A stretch of DNA of 64,000 nt from Oscillospiraceae bacterium (GTDB lineage: Bacteria > Bacillota > Clostridia > Oscillospirales > Acutalibacteraceae): assembly GCA_031270605.1 (NCBI GenBank), contig JAISXG010000057.1, positions 1 through 64,000 on the forward strand, given 5' to 3'. The translations under genes and the position numbers were made by a program. Below the pieces are notes generated by a model. The model ran no database searches. It was not told the DNA's origin and saw nothing but the letters and a program-made list of their open reading frames with translations. Positions 63,389-64,000 of this stretch are shown in pieces; the first letter of the stretch is position 1, and each line of letters begins with the position of its first letter.

Positions 63389-64000
63389 TTAGTGTTGTGA
63401 TACCCTGCCCGCTATATGAACCAAAGCGTCCTTTATGATCCGTTCGGAGGCGTGCTCTTCATTTTCATAGGGGAAAAACATGCTGTTTTTGAGAAGCCCG
63501 GCGCTTTTGCGCGCAATCTCAAAAGGAATCGCCTCGTCGGCTTTGCTGTGATAAATATAGGTTTTGCGGGTTATGGATTCGGCCGCGAAGCCCCAATATT
63601 TATATTGCAGGCGGGTTGAGCAGCCGAGGCCGTACCAGTTGGGGTAGACGTATTTCTGAAAGATTTCATCCATGCTCCCGCCGTCCGCGGTGTCTTTCCA
63701 TCTTTTTTTTCTTTCCGCGGCTTCAATCATTTTGATCCCGTATTTTCCGAGGAAGGAAGGCGGCAGATATTTTGACAGCGAAAAGAAAAACCGTTCGCGC
63801 GGGGCGTTCATGCGGAAAATCGCGGGATTGTTCGCCAGCGGAATGCCGCTGCAGATATTGACCCCGTTTACGCGTTCGGGGTAAGCCGCCGCGAGAGCAT
63901 AGCAATAAGGGGAGCCGGCGGAAAGCCCCAAAACGTCGAAACGCTCCCGCCGCAGGTTTGCGATGAATTCGCCCAGCGTCAAAGCATATTCGAATATATT
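63389..64000 (-). CDS. Alpha/beta hydrolase, N-terminus cut by the window edge
   Basis: The frame stays open to base 64000, so the N-terminal part is missing; ~203 residues visible. Nucleophile elbow GLSAGSPYCYALAAAYPERV (GxSxG), Asp in YHSKADEAIPFEIA and His in YENEEHASERI complete a hydrolase triad. Cap region is Tyr/Lys-rich (YVYPNWYGLGCSTRLQYKYWGF). Substrate unknown; resembles small esterase/proline-iminopeptidase-like enzymes. Confidence 0.85.
   Translation of the reverse strand, partial: NIFEYALTLGEFIANLRRERFDVLGLSAGSPYCYALAAAYPERVNGVNICSGIPLANNPAIFRMNAPRERFFFSLSKYLPPSFLGKYGIKMIEAAERKKRWKDTADGGSMDEIFQKYVYPNWYGLGCSTRLQYKYWGFAAESITRKTYIYHSKADEAIPFEIARKSAGLLKNSMFFPYENEEHASERIIKDALVHIAGRVSQH

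Overview
The window looks like a chromosomal segment of an uncultured-type Clostridia bacterium, most likely in or near the Oscillospiraceae/Ruminococcaceae. Evidence: Firmicute gene order (radical SAM-smc-ftsY; rpoB-rpoC-rpsL-rpsG-fusA-tuf; phoH-ybeY-era-recO), Gram-positive LexA and PstA/DarA c-di-AMP receptor, dockerin proteins of the ruminococcal type, DUF6809, strong AGGAGG ribosome binding sites and unusually many TTG starts. Coding DNA is moderately GC-rich; intergenic DNA is AT-rich and full of inverted repeats. No tRNA, rRNA, CRISPR, transposase or prophage was found.

Layout. 0.2-8.2 kb: housekeeping genes (radical SAM, smc, a GNAT, ftsY, rdgB, yhbY). 8.4-10 kb: a secreted DUF4091 protein. 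10.2-23.1 kb: transcription/translation block rpoB, rpoC, rpsL, rpsG, fusA, tuf, with separate promoters and structured leaders before rpoB, rpsL and fusA. 23.1-29.1 kb: a PopT-like undecaprenyl-phosphate carrier, glycerol dehydrogenase, and the leftward phoH-ybeY-era-recO cluster with a tiny amphipathic ORF downstream. 29.3-35.6 kb: AI-2E-type permease, NYN-LOTUS protein, Gfo/Idh/MocA oxidoreductase, two SDR epimerases, arylamine N-acetyltransferase. 35.7-41.2 kb: envelope proteins: a low-complexity surface protein, an M23-dockerin protein divergent from a cohesin-like/dockerin protein, and a SpoIIQ-like M23 protein. 41.3-48.9 kb: lexA behind a long repeat-bearing leader, a three-gene SPFH/zinc-ribbon/TPM operon (YdjI-YdjG-YdjH type), an EamA transporter and small zinc-ribbon and GtrA proteins. 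49-55.1 kb: a GH2 beta-mannosidase-like enzyme, metallophosphoesterase, SIS protein and C39-like lipoprotein. 55.2-58.9 kb: pstA, a DUF1854 protein and an ABC exporter with an extra N-terminal PH-like/zinc-ribbon module behind a folded leader. 59-62.2 kb: more AT-rich accessory DNA with an orphan membrane protein, two tandem ribbon-helix-helix repressors, DUF6809 and two small proteins. 62.3-64 kb: trpS and a truncated alpha/beta hydrolase.

Most notable: (i) a roughly 410-bp tandem duplication encoding two RHH repressors, each behind a promoter embedded in its own 15-bp inverted repeat; the DNA-reading strand and the operator core have both diverged. (ii) An FtsY whose acidic and basic/amphipathic targeting segment sits at the C-terminus instead of the N-terminus. 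(iii) A family of non-coding MITE-like elements with terminal inverted repeats beginning TATAG, up to a perfect 22-bp TIR. (iv) A multi-helix leader before the ABC exporter/DUF1854 pair. (v) A cohesin-like/dockerin protein divergent from an M23-dockerin protein.
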